The notes under the pieces were generated by a model. That model worked only from the letters and a program-made list of their open reading frames with translations, had not been told where the DNA came from and ran no database searches. From the NCBI GenBank assembly GCA_046635845.1, contig JAQQXN010000008.1: a stretch of DNA of 17,721 bases. One strand, 5' to 3'. Made by a program: the position numbers and the translations under genes. This document shows, in pieces, positions 1-7,860 of the stretch. This stretch comes from UBA168 sp011055275 (GTDB lineage Archaea; Thermoproteota; Thermoprotei_A; Marsarchaeales; UBA168). How positions within the stretch are numbered: position 1 is the stretch's first letter; each line of letters opens with the position of its first letter.

Positions 1-348
1 AACTAGCTGCGTTAAGGACGAGCCATTAAAGGTAACAAGGCCCTGATATACCGCCGTGAAGAACGGTTCATCCACGACGTAGAAACCAGTTGCGGGATCT
101 AGGGCATCAGGTGAGTATATCTGGCCCATCGATCCCAGGTCAACTAAGGTGTTCGGATTCGGAGGAGATATGGTCACGGTCTTAGTCGTTACCTTGGCAA
201 CTGGTTTTGAGGGAACATAATAGTGTTGGTAGGCGACGTATCCCACTGCGCCTATCACCACTATGACTATCACTATAACAGCTATCAGCAAAGTGCTGAT
301 CGGCTTCTTTCCTTGAGATCCACTCTGATTTTGCTTGTTTTCAGACAT
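1..348 (-). CDS. ABC transporter solute-binding protein, family 5 (peptide/oligosaccharide type), N-terminal part
   Basis: The gene starts at the ATG at 348 and is still open after 116 codons at the window edge, so only the N-terminus is visible. A short polar, basic leader (MSENKQNQSGSQGKKP) is followed by one strongly hydrophobic segment (about residues 17-41), then a Thr/Pro-rich linker. This is the pattern of archaeal binding proteins tethered to the outer face of the membrane, possibly with a class III (PibD-type) signal peptide. The following stretch, with SPDALDPATGFYVVDEPFF and VYQGLVTFNG, matches the start of the SBP_bac_5 domain, in which the bound molecule is a peptide or, in many archaea, an oligosaccharide. 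The substrate cannot be read from this fragment. Its permease and ATPase genes would be expected to the left. The start is supported by a TATA box placed for leaderless transcription. Confidence 0.85.
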   Translation of the reverse strand, partial: MSENKQNQSGSQGKKPISTLLIAVIVIVIVVIGAVGYVAYQHYYVPSKPVAKVTTKTVTISPPNPNTLVDLGSMGQIYSPDALDPATGFYVVDEPFFTAVYQGLVTFNGSSLTQLV

Positions 349-372
349 TTTAGTTTAGCAAAAGCGAGCAAC

Positions 373-380
373 ATATAAGG
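373..380 (-). promoter_or_regulatory. TATA box of the family 5 binding-protein gene
   Basis: On the minus strand CTTATATG lies with its centre about 28 bases before the ATG at 348, preceded by an A-rich BRE-like stretch (TCGAAACC). This spacing predicts transcription starting at or within a few bases of the ATG, so the mRNA is probably leaderless. No Shine-Dalgarno sequence is seen before the ATG. Confidence 0.55.
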
Positions 381-454
381 GTTTCGACCTTTTTTTAATC
401 CTTCGCGATTTAAACCTGTTAAAAATTCAAAGTCCTCTCATTTTTGGAAAAACA

Positions 455-2605
455 TCATTCAGAGCTATCCTGGTTTAGCTGACCACTTCTCGCTGATTCC
501 TTGGCGCCTTTCACGATTTCCGGACCGAAGGTCGGCAGCGAAGACAAAAAGGAGTCATCCGCCCTTAGGAAGTCCTCAACGCTCCTAATCCCGTTTTCAA
601 AGAGTATCCTAGCCCTTACTCTTCCTATACCTCTGAGGCCAATCATCGGTATCAGTTCCTCCTTTATGCCTTCCTTCACCCTCACCGAAAGCCTGTAATA
701 CTTCTCCCCGGCACCTCCTCTTCTAAGAGGAGCAGACAACCTGTAAGCGGCGTAGAAAAGCCATTGATACGTCTCCCTAAGCTGGTACAGGTCGCCTGGA
801 AGAACGCCATACTTCTTCTCGATCGCTTCAATGCCGGCTTCGTCCATCCAGTCTTTTAGCACAAGTGCCGTTTTAAGCGAAGAAAGCGGATCCTCGCTAT
901 CGTAAACGTGATCCTTTAGCTCATCACTCATTTCCTCATCCAGTCTTTCAAGTGCATCCTCGAGATCATCTTCCTCGCTTTCCCTCACCCTGACGGTCCC
1001 CGCGTCAGGACTTAGCGCCACCGCGAATATGGCCATAAGGTCGGAGGAATCTGGCTTCATGGAACGCAAGACGGCACGAATTATAACAGCCGTTGCCGGC
1101 TTTACGTAAAGCTCGGCGGTCCTTTTTCCAAACGGGAGCGCCCTATATTTCATCCCGTCAAAACGCACAAATCCCTCGTTCTCAAGATAGTCAAGCGACG
1201 ACTTCACCTTACCCTCAACATAATCGTAACTCGCCTTATATCCAGAGAAGGATAACTTGAAGAATTGCACAACGCCATCCAGGGTATCCTCATACCCTGA
1301 TGCGATGGAGGCCAGCGTTTGAAACTCAACCTCATCGCCCTGAAGTAGATGGCCCTCTATCGGTTCTGGCGGAGAGCGCACGTAAACGTCAAAGAACTCT
1401 TCTGGGTCGCGATCGAAAAACGCTATGGCCTCCCCTTCCTTGTCGTACTGAGGTCTCCCAGCTCTTCCGCAGAGTTGCCTGAACTCCATAACGGATATGG
1501 GAGCCATCCCAAAACCAGATTCATACCGCATGATGCTGGGAATAATAACGCGCCTCGCAGGCAGGTTGACGCCAGCAGCAAGCGTCGGAGTAGCAACTAT
1601 ACCCTTTATCAGACCGCGCTTAAACGAGCTTTCAACGGCGTTCCTCTGCTCTGGAGAAAGACCAGCGTGGTGAAAAGCTATTCCCTTCTCAACCAATACC
1701 GCAAGCTCTTTCGCAAGCTCGGTTCCATCGCTGGAGGAAATCGCCTTGGCTATGGCTTCAAGCTCAGGGTTACCGCTGTACCTATCGGTCACCGGGGCTA
1801 GGTCCCTTGCAAGCTTAACGGCATTTCTCCTGCTGTTAGCAAAGACCAAGAACTGCCCTCCCGCTTTCAGCGAGTCCTCCGCTAAGCACTTCACGTAATG
1901 CGAGGGCTCATCCTTAGGCCCGCAGACCTCACGCTCTGACCCGTCATCGTACACGACCTTTCCATCTCTCATCACCCCAATCCTTAACGGCACCGGACGC
2001 CAGTCCGAGCTCACAAGCGAAGCGTTCAGCCAACCGGCGAGTTCCTCGGCGTTCCCTATAGTTGCCGACATCGCTATGATCTGGGCACTTGGAAGCACTC
2101 TCATAAGCCTGGTCAAAACCGCCTCGAGCGTGGGTCCCCTGCTCTCGTCGTTCATGAGGTGAACCTCATCTACCACTACCACTTTTACGGCTCCCAACCA
2201 GGAGGGCCTCTGTCTCAAGAGGGAATCGGCCTTCTCGTTTGTAGCTATTATGAGATCGTAACGGGCGAGCCACTCATCCTTCGAGTCATAGTCACCTGTG
2301 GTTACCGCGACCTTCATTCCGATCTGCTGCCAAGCCCTTGAGAACTCCTCGTACTTCTCCGATGCCAGGGCTTTCAAGGGGACGAGGTAAAGGAACTTTG
2401 AGGTGGGATCCTTCATATAATTCTGGGCTATGGCTATTTCTGCAACAAGGGTTTTCCCGCTAGATGTCGGAGAAGTTATGACAACGTTCTTTCCTTGAAG
2501 GAGTCCTGCCTCAAGTGCGGACTCCTGAGGGGGATATGGTCTCTCATATCCTCTTGAAGCTATTATCTGTGCCAGCCTGCGATCAAGCCACCTTTCCCAG
2601 TACAC
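455..2605 (-). CDS. hel308: Hel308-type superfamily 2 DNA helicase
   Basis: This is a 716-residue ATP-dependent 3'-5' DNA helicase of the archaeal Hel308/Hjm family (relatives of human HELQ), which acts at stalled replication forks and in recombination. The length is usual for the family. Visible motifs in order: Q-motif region (YPPQESA, 24-30), Walker A (TSPTSSGKT, 44-52), motif II DEVH (146-149), motif III SATIGN (180-185), the second RecA domain with ATPTLAAGVNLPARR, motif VI QLCGRAGRPQYD, then the winged-helix and ratchet region, and a C-terminal helix-hairpin-helix (IGLRGIGRVRARILFENGI). The start is GTG at 2605: an in-frame TAG lies four codons upstream and GGAG sits seven bases before the GTG, so no other upstream start is possible. 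The MFS gene ends 28 bases upstream on the same strand, so the two may be co-transcribed, though a TATA-like sequence also lies in the gap. No key motif is missing. Confidence 0.97.
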   Translation of the reverse strand: MYWERWLDRRLAQIIASRGYERPYPPQESALEAGLLQGKNVVITSPTSSGKTLVAEIAIAQNYMKDPTSKFLYLVPLKALASEKYEEFSRAWQQIGMKVAVTTGDYDSKDEWLARYDLIIATNEKADSLLRQRPSWLGAVKVVVVDEVHLMNDESRGPTLEAVLTRLMRVLPSAQIIAMSATIGNAEELAGWLNASLVSSDWRPVPLRIGVMRDGKVVYDDGSEREVCGPKDEPSHYVKCLAEDSLKAGGQFLVFANSRRNAVKLARDLAPVTDRYSGNPELEAIAKAISSSDGTELAKELAVLVEKGIAFHHAGLSPEQRNAVESSFKRGLIKGIVATPTLAAGVNLPARRVIIPSIMRYESGFGMAPISVMEFRQLCGRAGRPQYDKEGEAIAFFDRDPEEFFDVYVRSPPEPIEGHLLQGDEVEFQTLASIASGYEDTLDGVVQFFKLSFSGYKASYDYVEGKVKSSLDYLENEGFVRFDGMKYRALPFGKRTAELYVKPATAVIIRAVLRSMKPDSSDLMAIFAVALSPDAGTVRVRESEEDDLEDALERLDEEMSDELKDHVYDSEDPLSSLKTALVLKDWMDEAGIEAIEKKYGVLPGDLYQLRETYQWLFYAAYRLSAPLRRGGAGEKYYRLSVRVKEGIKEELIPMIGLRGIGRVRARILFENGIRSVEDFLRADDSFLSSLPTFGPEIVKGAKESARSGQLNQDSSE

Positions 2606-2611
2606 GATGAA

Positions 2612-2632
2612 CTCCTAGCCATATACTATAAG
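2612..2632 (-). promoter_or_regulatory. Ribosome binding site and possible TATA box of hel308
   Basis: GGAG at 2612-2615 lies six bases before the GTG start and fixes that start. CTTATAGTATAT at 2621-2632 is a good TATA-like sequence centred about 22 bases before the GTG, close to the end of the upstream MFS gene. If it is used, the transcript would begin at about the GTG and would lose the Shine-Dalgarno sequence. The two signals therefore imply different modes: read-through from the MFS gene with SD-led initiation, or a leaderless transcript. Confidence 0.45.
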
Positions 2633-2633
2633 C

Positions 2634-3785
2634 CTATGTCGCTCGTTTCAGGCTCTTCACGTTACGCCATATAAGGAACAGAAGCGCGGCCACCGGGGCT
2701 ATGAGCGCAAGGTACCCCAGCTTAAATCCGACTGAATCGATCATGATTCCAGCCACCGTTGGAACGATCACCCCTATAATGGTCATAACAGAGAAGAAGA
2801 GGGAGTTAGCAGCGTTTCTAAGCTCCTCGCGGAACCCCCTTCCTATGTATATAAGCGATATTGGATACGTAAATCCGTGAGGAAAACCCAGTATCAGGAA
2901 AGCCAGCGCAAGGAACGCAAGGTTAGGCGATAGCACCATTAGGAAAAGGCCGGCGATAGTTAACGATACCGACAGATAAGTGAGGTTGATTAGCCGCTCA
3001 AAATGCTTTAGTGAAAGAAGAAGCCTCATGGAAAAAGACGTGGAAAAGAAAAGTGCGAAAAGAAGCTCGACCTGAGAGTAGCTCGCGTTAAAGAAGTCCT
3101 TGGCATAAATCCCTCCAAAAGAAGTAAGCATAGCAAATGGGATGTTGTAGGTGAGGTTATTGTACACGGCTGTCCAAAAGTAAGGGTTTCTGGTGACTTG
3201 TTTGACACCAATACCTGAACGGCTTTCTAGCTGAGGAAATCTTATTGTAGGAGCAATTAAGGCTACCAAAACCCCGAGGGGCAGGAAAAGTAGAAAAACC
3301 TGTTTCAGAGAAAACTTCAGTAGCATCACCCCCTCTATGGATGGCCCAACCACTAGGCTCGTGCTGAGCGCAAGCGTGTAAACTGCAAGCACCCTCTCCC
3401 TGATCTTTGGATCGTCGTACAGCCCAGCTGACGTGATTATGTTGGGCATCAGAAGACCCATGACAAAACCAGCAAGCACCGATAGAAGCCATATGGTTAT
3501 AGGCGTTGCCAAATAGAACAGGGGAAGCAATATCGCAAAAGCAATGCTAGCTCCCATAAAGTAAACCCTTCTCCTGCGCACGCATATCTTAGAGTTGTAG
3601 AGCGTGGCCGTAAACGACGCCAATGAGAACGCGCTTGAAAGCAGACCAATTTCGGTGGCGCTCAGGTCAAAGTCGTACTTAGCCACGAGCGGTACCGTTG
3701 TTACCATCATGTTGTTGCTTGCCCTAAAGGCAAAGGTGATCAGCACTATAAAGATCACCGCTAATATTAGCTGCGACCTCATCAT
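2634..3785 (-). CDS. Major facilitator superfamily transporter
   Basis: The 383-residue protein is very hydrophobic, with about 12 predicted membrane segments in two halves joined by a basic central region (around LESRSGIGVKQVTRNPYFW, near residue 190). This is the layout of an MFS secondary carrier in the cytoplasmic membrane. The loop after the second segment carries a basic cluster (CVRRRRVYFMG) in the place of the usual MFS motif A, but in a degenerate form. The N-terminal half includes ATEIGLLSSAFSLASF, typical of MFS helix 2. The substrate cannot be told from sequence; drug or metabolite efflux and sugar or organic-acid uptake are all possible. Two ATGs stand side by side (3785 and 3782) and either could be used. 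Hel308 follows 28 bases downstream on the same strand. Confidence 0.85.
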   Translation of the reverse strand: MMRSQLILAVIFIVLITFAFRASNNMMVTTVPLVAKYDFDLSATEIGLLSSAFSLASFTATLYNSKICVRRRRVYFMGASIAFAILLPLFYLATPITIWLLSVLAGFVMGLLMPNIITSAGLYDDPKIRERVLAVYTLALSTSLVVGPSIEGVMLLKFSLKQVFLLFLPLGVLVALIAPTIRFPQLESRSGIGVKQVTRNPYFWTAVYNNLTYNIPFAMLTSFGGIYAKDFFNASYSQVELLFALFFSTSFSMRLLLSLKHFERLINLTYLSVSLTIAGLFLMVLSPNLAFLALAFLILGFPHGFTYPISLIYIGRGFREELRNAANSLFFSVMTIIGVIVPTVAGIMIDSVGFKLGYLALIAPVAALLFLIWRNVKSLKRAT

Positions 3786-3803
3786 GTGCTAATCGAAATA
3801 GCT

Positions 3804-3811
3804 CGTAAAAG
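3804..3811 (-). promoter_or_regulatory. Possible TATA box of the MFS gene
   Basis: CTTTTACG on the minus strand lies about 19-26 bases before the ATG at 3785, the right distance for a leaderless or short-leader transcript. The match to the archaeal TATA consensus is only fair, and no Shine-Dalgarno sequence precedes the ATG. Confidence 0.35.
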
Positions 3812-3974
3812 CCTTCCCAGTGCCATTAACGGCGCTTTCAATCAGAGCTCTTAAGAAGGCTTTACGCGCATTATCTCGTTTTTTACATAAAATGAAGTCG
3901 CAAAGGCGACAACTTAGCACTCTCACGCAGAGGATGACAACAAGAAAGCACCAAAACGCCCATAACCAAAACTT

Positions 3975-4049
3975 TGCCTCGGCCGGGATTTGAACCCGGG
4001 TCCGCGGCTCGAAAGGCCGCTATCCTTGTCCGGTCTAGACTACCGAGGC
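3975..4049 (-). tRNA. tRNA-Glu (anticodon UUC)
   Basis: The 75-nt gene folds as a full cloverleaf. The acceptor arm GCCTCGG pairs with CCGAGGC, followed by discriminator A. The anticodon stem GCGGC/GCCGC closes the loop CTTTCGA, giving anticodon TTC. The T-arm CCGGG-TTCAAAT-CCCGG is canonical. No CCA is encoded and no intron is seen. A TATA-like CTTTAAG lies about 19-25 bases upstream, in the short gap after the LysRS gene, so the tRNA probably has its own promoter. It decodes GAA/GAG and also serves as the usual tRNA-Glu substrate for amidation or tetrapyrrole synthesis where those pathways exist. Confidence 0.96.
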
Positions 4050-4091
4050 ATGGTGTAACGTAACGCACTTAAAGGGTTTTTGAGGTGGGCT

Positions 4092-5564
4092 TCAATCCCT
4101 TAGATCCTCGATTATGCGTTTCAGCCCTAAGACGTCTATGAGCGATGAAAGCCTCGGCCCGCTCTTCCTACCTATGAGGCTCTCATAAACGCTTGAAAAC
4201 GCCTCTTCGATGGGCACGCCAGTTGCGCTTGATATGTCCCTTAGCTTTTGAGATGCCTCGGCTCCGCTTTCGTTGCCCGTAAGCGACCTTATCCACTCTA
4301 AAGCTATGCCCTCGGCCTTCCTTGGTCTGTACACTATCCGGTACTCCTCAGGAAGCTTATCACTCTTAACCCACGCTTCCACGTAAGGCCTTAAATAATC
4401 GTCATCGAGGCCTACGCGCCTCTTGGCGCCTTCCCAATTGCCCTCAAGCTCGTATGCAAGCAATAGCGAGACAAAGCGCACCTTCCAAGAAGGCGAAGGA
4501 CTTGAAAAGTGTATCGCAAGCCTCTTCTTCTCGTCTCTTGGCTTCTTGAGGTTATCCTCAAAGTCCTCGATAAGTCTTATGAGACCTTCACCAGAATCGT
4601 CTAAGTTCTTATCCTTCTCTATGTCGACGCGGAGCAGGAAGTACTTGAGTACTTCGGGCGGAAGGTATTTCATGAGGATAGAAAGGGATCCCACCCCCTG
4701 AGACTTACTCATCTTTCTACCGTTTAGCAGCACGAAGCCCCAGCGATAAGTCAAGGGAGGCTCTCTGCCGAAAAGCTGCTTGTGGACAGCTTCGGCCGTA
4801 TCCCAGCTACCACCCCTAGTATGATGGTCTTTGCCTGCCCCCTCAAGCGTAACTCCAAGAAAGGCCTGCCTGGTAGGCCAGTCTAGGCGCCAAGCCATTT
4901 TCCACTTGTGAGACTTAATCGGTATCTTTCCAGAGTGACCGCATCCCTTAGCGTATCCCACGTCCTTATCATCAACGTAGTATATGTAGTCGCCATCGAA
5001 ACCGGTAACTCTAGTGGTCGCTATGTTACCGCATTTCTCGCATACCGGCATCACTATGTCCATCCATGAATCGGGCAACTGCTTCAATGACGTAACGCTT
5101 AGAATCTCCCTAACAGCTGGAAGCCTCTCAAAGAACATCTTTACATACGAGTCATAGTATCCCGCTTGGTAAAGCTCAATAACGGGAATAACCCTAGGTG
5201 AAACGCCAAGCTTATTCATAAAGGAAACCGTGTCGTCCAGAAAGTGCTGGCCATAGCTTGAGTGACACCCGTAAGGATCGGGCACGTCTACAAGCGGCTT
5301 TCCAAGGTAAGGCTTTAGATCTCCAGGCACTCCATTCGGAACCGAGTCAAAGGCATCCATTATATCGCCTATAAATATGAAATCAGGATCATCGCCCATC
5401 TCCTTTAGCCTGTTTGTTATTACAGACGGAAAGAAGAACTCCTCAACCGTTCCAAGGTGTGTGGGGCCGCTCGTGGTTATGGCTGAGGCTATAACATGCT
5501 TACCCGGCCGGCTCATCACCTTTTCAGCAAGATCGTCAATCCAGCTTTGGGCTTCTAAACTCAA
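4092..5564 (-). CDS. lysK: Lysyl-tRNA synthetase, class I
   Basis: The enzyme charges tRNA-Lys with lysine. It is the class I (Rossmann-fold) form found in most archaea and a few bacteria, unrelated to the class II enzyme. With the start chosen here it has 490 residues. The HIGH-type motif is TSGPTHLG (31-38), the KMSKS loop is GRKMSKSQG (lysine cluster about 284-288), and a zinc-binding knuckle is formed by CEKCG (175-179) and a second cysteine pair region near KGCGHSG (about 207). The family normally begins only 30 residues before the HIGH motif, which fits a TTG start at 5564 (MSLEAQSWIDDLAEKV). The frame stays open upstream to a GTG at 5642, but those 26 residues (MWVNICMAYT...) do not look like a LysRS N-terminus. 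A weak TATA-like TTATTAG lies about 27-33 bases before the TTG, compatible with leaderless transcription. The TTG start is an inference. Confidence 0.95.
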   Translation of the reverse strand: MSLEAQSWIDDLAEKVMSRPGKHVIASAITTSGPTHLGTVEEFFFPSVITNRLKEMGDDPDFIFIGDIMDAFDSVPNGVPGDLKPYLGKPLVDVPDPYGCHSSYGQHFLDDTVSFMNKLGVSPRVIPVIELYQAGYYDSYVKMFFERLPAVREILSVTSLKQLPDSWMDIVMPVCEKCGNIATTRVTGFDGDYIYYVDDKDVGYAKGCGHSGKIPIKSHKWKMAWRLDWPTRQAFLGVTLEGAGKDHHTRGGSWDTAEAVHKQLFGREPPLTYRWGFVLLNGRKMSKSQGVGSLSILMKYLPPEVLKYFLLRVDIEKDKNLDDSGEGLIRLIEDFEDNLKKPRDEKKRLAIHFSSPSPSWKVRFVSLLLAYELEGNWEGAKRRVGLDDDYLRPYVEAWVKSDKLPEEYRIVYRPRKAEGIALEWIRSLTGNESGAEASQKLRDISSATGVPIEEAFSSVYESLIGRKSGPRLSSLIDVLGLKRIIEDLRD

Positions 5565-5851
5565 CGTACACGATGACGTTAAGCAGGAAGCTAATAACAA
5601 TTGTGGTTGTATCGTATACGCCATACAAATGTTTACCCACACCTTCCCGCTATAGTTTTCCTCCTTCTAAATTCACAGCTGCTGCATTCAAGCAACGAAT
5701 CCCGGGGACATGCATTAATGGGGCTGAGCCTGTCTCTGTAGTCAACGCTTATAATATCACTGTATTTCTGCTCCCCTCAGTTTTCCCCTTAAACGAGACG
5801 ATGATCTTTCGCAATTCTATAATATGATTTGGTACAATCAGTACCTTAATT

Positions 5852-5867
5852 TAATTCGATCGAATTA
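5852..5867. repeat. 16-base perfect palindrome, possible operator
   Basis: TAATTCGATCGAATTA is identical on both strands. Such palindromes are typical binding sites for dimeric archaeal regulators. A half-site TAATTCGA also occurs at 10738-10745, upstream of the sugar-permease operon. In this AT-rich DNA a chance match of the half-site is possible. Function is an inference. Confidence 0.35.
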
Positions 5868-6064
5868 GGCTATACTTGCCAGCGCGTGCCGCTTATACCT
5901 TATATATAAAACCTCTCCTAATTTCATGATCTCTTTAACCAGTACCAGAAATTATATAAAGCCATAGAAACATATTATCTCGTTTATTTATTGAACAAGT
6001 TTATTTCGATATTAAAATTACAGTCGCAAAATATTCTGAAAACATTATATAAATAAAGTATATC

Positions 6065-6070
6065 AAAAAA
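6065..6070 (-). terminator. Oligo-T terminator after the sugar-binding protein gene
   Basis: On the minus strand TTTTTT begins 22 bases after the TGA at 6093-6095, with more short T-runs further on. Runs of five or more T are the main intrinsic termination signal of archaeal RNA polymerase. Confidence 0.4.
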
Positions 6071-6092
6071 TTATACTCGGGTTTATTAGATA

Positions 6093-7604
6093 TCAGCTAG
6101 GCTTATACGAATATATATACTGTCCATTAGTCGGGTTGACCCATGGCGGATAATATCCTGCAAATGGATGACCAAAACTGCCCAAATAGCCTAGGCCAAG
6201 TTTAGCGGCTTCTAGCCATTCGGCTTGCTCCTCCTGCATCGCTGAGGCAAACTGCCTATTAAATGCTGAAATCCCTGTAGGACCGGTTTCCATCAGCGTT
6301 AGCGCAGCACTATCCAGAGTCTCCATGACATCGTCAAAAACGCCTCCATCGGATAGCTGGTATACCATATCGTTTTCAGGCGTGCTCTTCAGAAGCTGGT
6401 AACTGTAATCGCAAGCAGGAGTCGTCATTCTATACGTGGCGTTTTCATAGAACGGCGATGCCTTCCACGTATCAAATAACTCGCTACCCTTGTATGATGA
6501 CCAAATTCTAACCGCCTTCAATGCCTGGCTTGTCTCAGAGGATATGGGAACCCCTATGCTGTCGACAACTATAGCGAAGTAGTTTTGCGTTCCTGGGAAG
6601 TCTTCTCCCATCAGTGATATGTTACTCCAGCTGGTGTAAGGAGCTATAGCTGGGTAGCAGGTCACGTTAGTGAAATCGTAGGCATAGTTAACGAGCCAGT
6701 TGCCGTTAGCAGTGAAGACCGCCTTCCCCTCAACCAGATCAGCCATCCCGGTTTGCCAAGCTATGCTTTGCTCTCCCGGCATCTGGTACTGAGGAGCTGT
6801 AAGGTTCACGAAATAATTATCAGTCTCATTTATCAAAGCCTGAACTTGAGGATCTGACAGGTTAATTGTACCATACGTTATCTCATTGTAGAGCTTCGGA
6901 CCTGCTAACGCAAGAAATATATCTTCCCATAAGTTCAGCTGATCCCAGCCGCCATCTCCGTATGGTATCTCCCAAGCCGGTATTCCATGCTTGTAAAGCT
7001 GAACCGTATCGTACATTAAGGTCTGTATGTTGTTAGGTATCGGCAGTCCATACTCCTTAAGTATCTTCAGATTCATGAAGAGCTGGGCCCCCTGGTGAAC
7101 ATTGCTTGGCGATGAAAGCGCTGTACCATTAAACTCTATACCCTCATAGGTGGCGGGTATCATGGCAGCCGTGACTCCCCACTGCGAGAGATATGGCGTA
7201 AAGTTCACGAATCCCTTAACCCCATTAGGTGTTATGAATACATAACTCAACATCTCAGGACCACCATGCGTTTGGAACATAGCTGGCGGCTTGCCGGCCT
7301 CGATCAAAGCAAGTATCGCATACTTTGCGTTAACTCCACCGCCACCTGGAGAAATCTCTTTTTCAATAGTTATACCTGTCTGGCTTTTTATATACGGGAA
7401 AAGATGATTCATAGCTACAACCCCTGTTGCCGACCACCACGTATAGAAAGTTATCGTTGAAGCCGGTTTCGGGTAGAAGAACTCGTAATAAGAAACTCCT
7501 CCCGCAACTACTACTATCACTATAACTACTACTGCGATTATCAGTGTAGTACTAGACCGCTTCTTAACTGGTTTTTCAGGCGGAACACCAGATGACATTT
7601 CCAT
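6093..7604 (-). CDS. ABC transporter sugar-binding protein (family 1 type), membrane-anchored
   Basis: This is the extracytoplasmic receptor of the carbohydrate ABC importer encoded just upstream. From the ATG at 7604 it has 503 residues. A basic leader (VPPEKPVKKRSS) is followed by a long valine/isoleucine-rich membrane segment (about 17-37), then the mature domain opening with STITFYTWWSATG, the usual first beta strand of family 1 sugar-binding proteins (ITFWTWW type). About eight N-glycosylation sequons (for example NFT, NGT, NLS, NLT, NIS) fit a surface-exposed archaeal protein. Start: the frame extends to a TTG at 7652, placed for leaderless transcription, but the ATG at 7604 (or 7598) gives a leader of the same kind and length as the other binding protein at 1-348 and has GGTGAT 12 bases before it. 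I prefer 7604 but cannot exclude 7652. The sugar is unknown; glucose, arabinose or an oligosaccharide are the usual substrates of archaeal relatives. Confidence 0.88.
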   Translation of the reverse strand: MEMSSGVPPEKPVKKRSSTTLIIAVVVIVIVVVAGGVSYYEFFYPKPASTITFYTWWSATGVVAMNHLFPYIKSQTGITIEKEISPGGGGVNAKYAILALIEAGKPPAMFQTHGGPEMLSYVFITPNGVKGFVNFTPYLSQWGVTAAMIPATYEGIEFNGTALSSPSNVHQGAQLFMNLKILKEYGLPIPNNIQTLMYDTVQLYKHGIPAWEIPYGDGGWDQLNLWEDIFLALAGPKLYNEITYGTINLSDPQVQALINETDNYFVNLTAPQYQMPGEQSIAWQTGMADLVEGKAVFTANGNWLVNYAYDFTNVTCYPAIAPYTSWSNISLMGEDFPGTQNYFAIVVDSIGVPISSETSQALKAVRIWSSYKGSELFDTWKASPFYENATYRMTTPACDYSYQLLKSTPENDMVYQLSDGGVFDDVMETLDSAALTLMETGPTGISAFNRQFASAMQEEQAEWLEAAKLGLGYLGSFGHPFAGYYPPWVNPTNGQYIYSYKPS

Positions 7605-7670
7605 TAGTTTATTCCCATCACCTTTTAAGGACTTCGGATTTCCATAAGTCAAAGTAGTATATTCATATGC

Positions 7671-7680
7671 GATATAATAT
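7671..7680 (-). promoter_or_regulatory. TATA box of the sugar-binding protein gene
   Basis: ATATTATATC on the minus strand predicts a transcription start near 7650. The binding protein therefore probably has its own promoter, separate from the permease-ATPase operon, which allows the receptor to be made in excess. The leader would be almost zero for the TTG at 7652 or about 45 bases for the ATG at 7604. T-runs at about 7736-7795 on the same strand may end the upstream transcript. Confidence 0.5.
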
Positions 7681-7860
7681 TTGAACTATGTAACGATATT
7701 AGATCTCCTATTCTTATCATAAGACAATCATAGCTTTAAAAAATTAAGAGTAAAATAAATCTGATATAAATTATCATTCAAAAATTAAATAGCAAGGCAA
7801 AACTTTCTTCCATAAAAGGGTCAAAATGATTGCTCTTTCCCCAGACAAGAATTAATACGC

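Larger units (their letters stand above)
5565..6092. other. Intergenic region without a recognisable gene
   Basis: About 530 bases separate the LysRS start from the end of the binding-protein gene. The part near LysRS is of average composition and presumably holds its promoter or leader. The part from about 5820 onward is strongly AT-rich. It contains a symmetric TATA-like run (CTTATATATAAAA, 5899-5911), a 16-base perfect palindrome (5852-5867), a small hairpin GGTAC-AATCA-GTACC (5831-5845) and the likely terminator of the sugar-transport unit. I see no tRNA, rRNA or conserved protein here. The TATA-like run read on the minus strand would give a transcript with a leader of about 300 bases before LysRS, or a separate small RNA; neither is supported by further evidence. 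Confidence 0.5.

Noticed and set aside
3883..4068. A 61-codon frame on the minus strand through tRNA-Glu
   Set aside because: It consists largely of the tRNA sequence itself and has no protein features.
5536..5640. A 34-codon frame on the minus strand (GTG start, hydrophobic middle) overlapping the LysRS start, with AAGGAGG at 5660-5666
   Set aside because: The Shine-Dalgarno-like sequence is 19 bases from the GTG, too far, and the frame has no known motif. It overlaps the more certain LysRS N-terminus by 29 bases.
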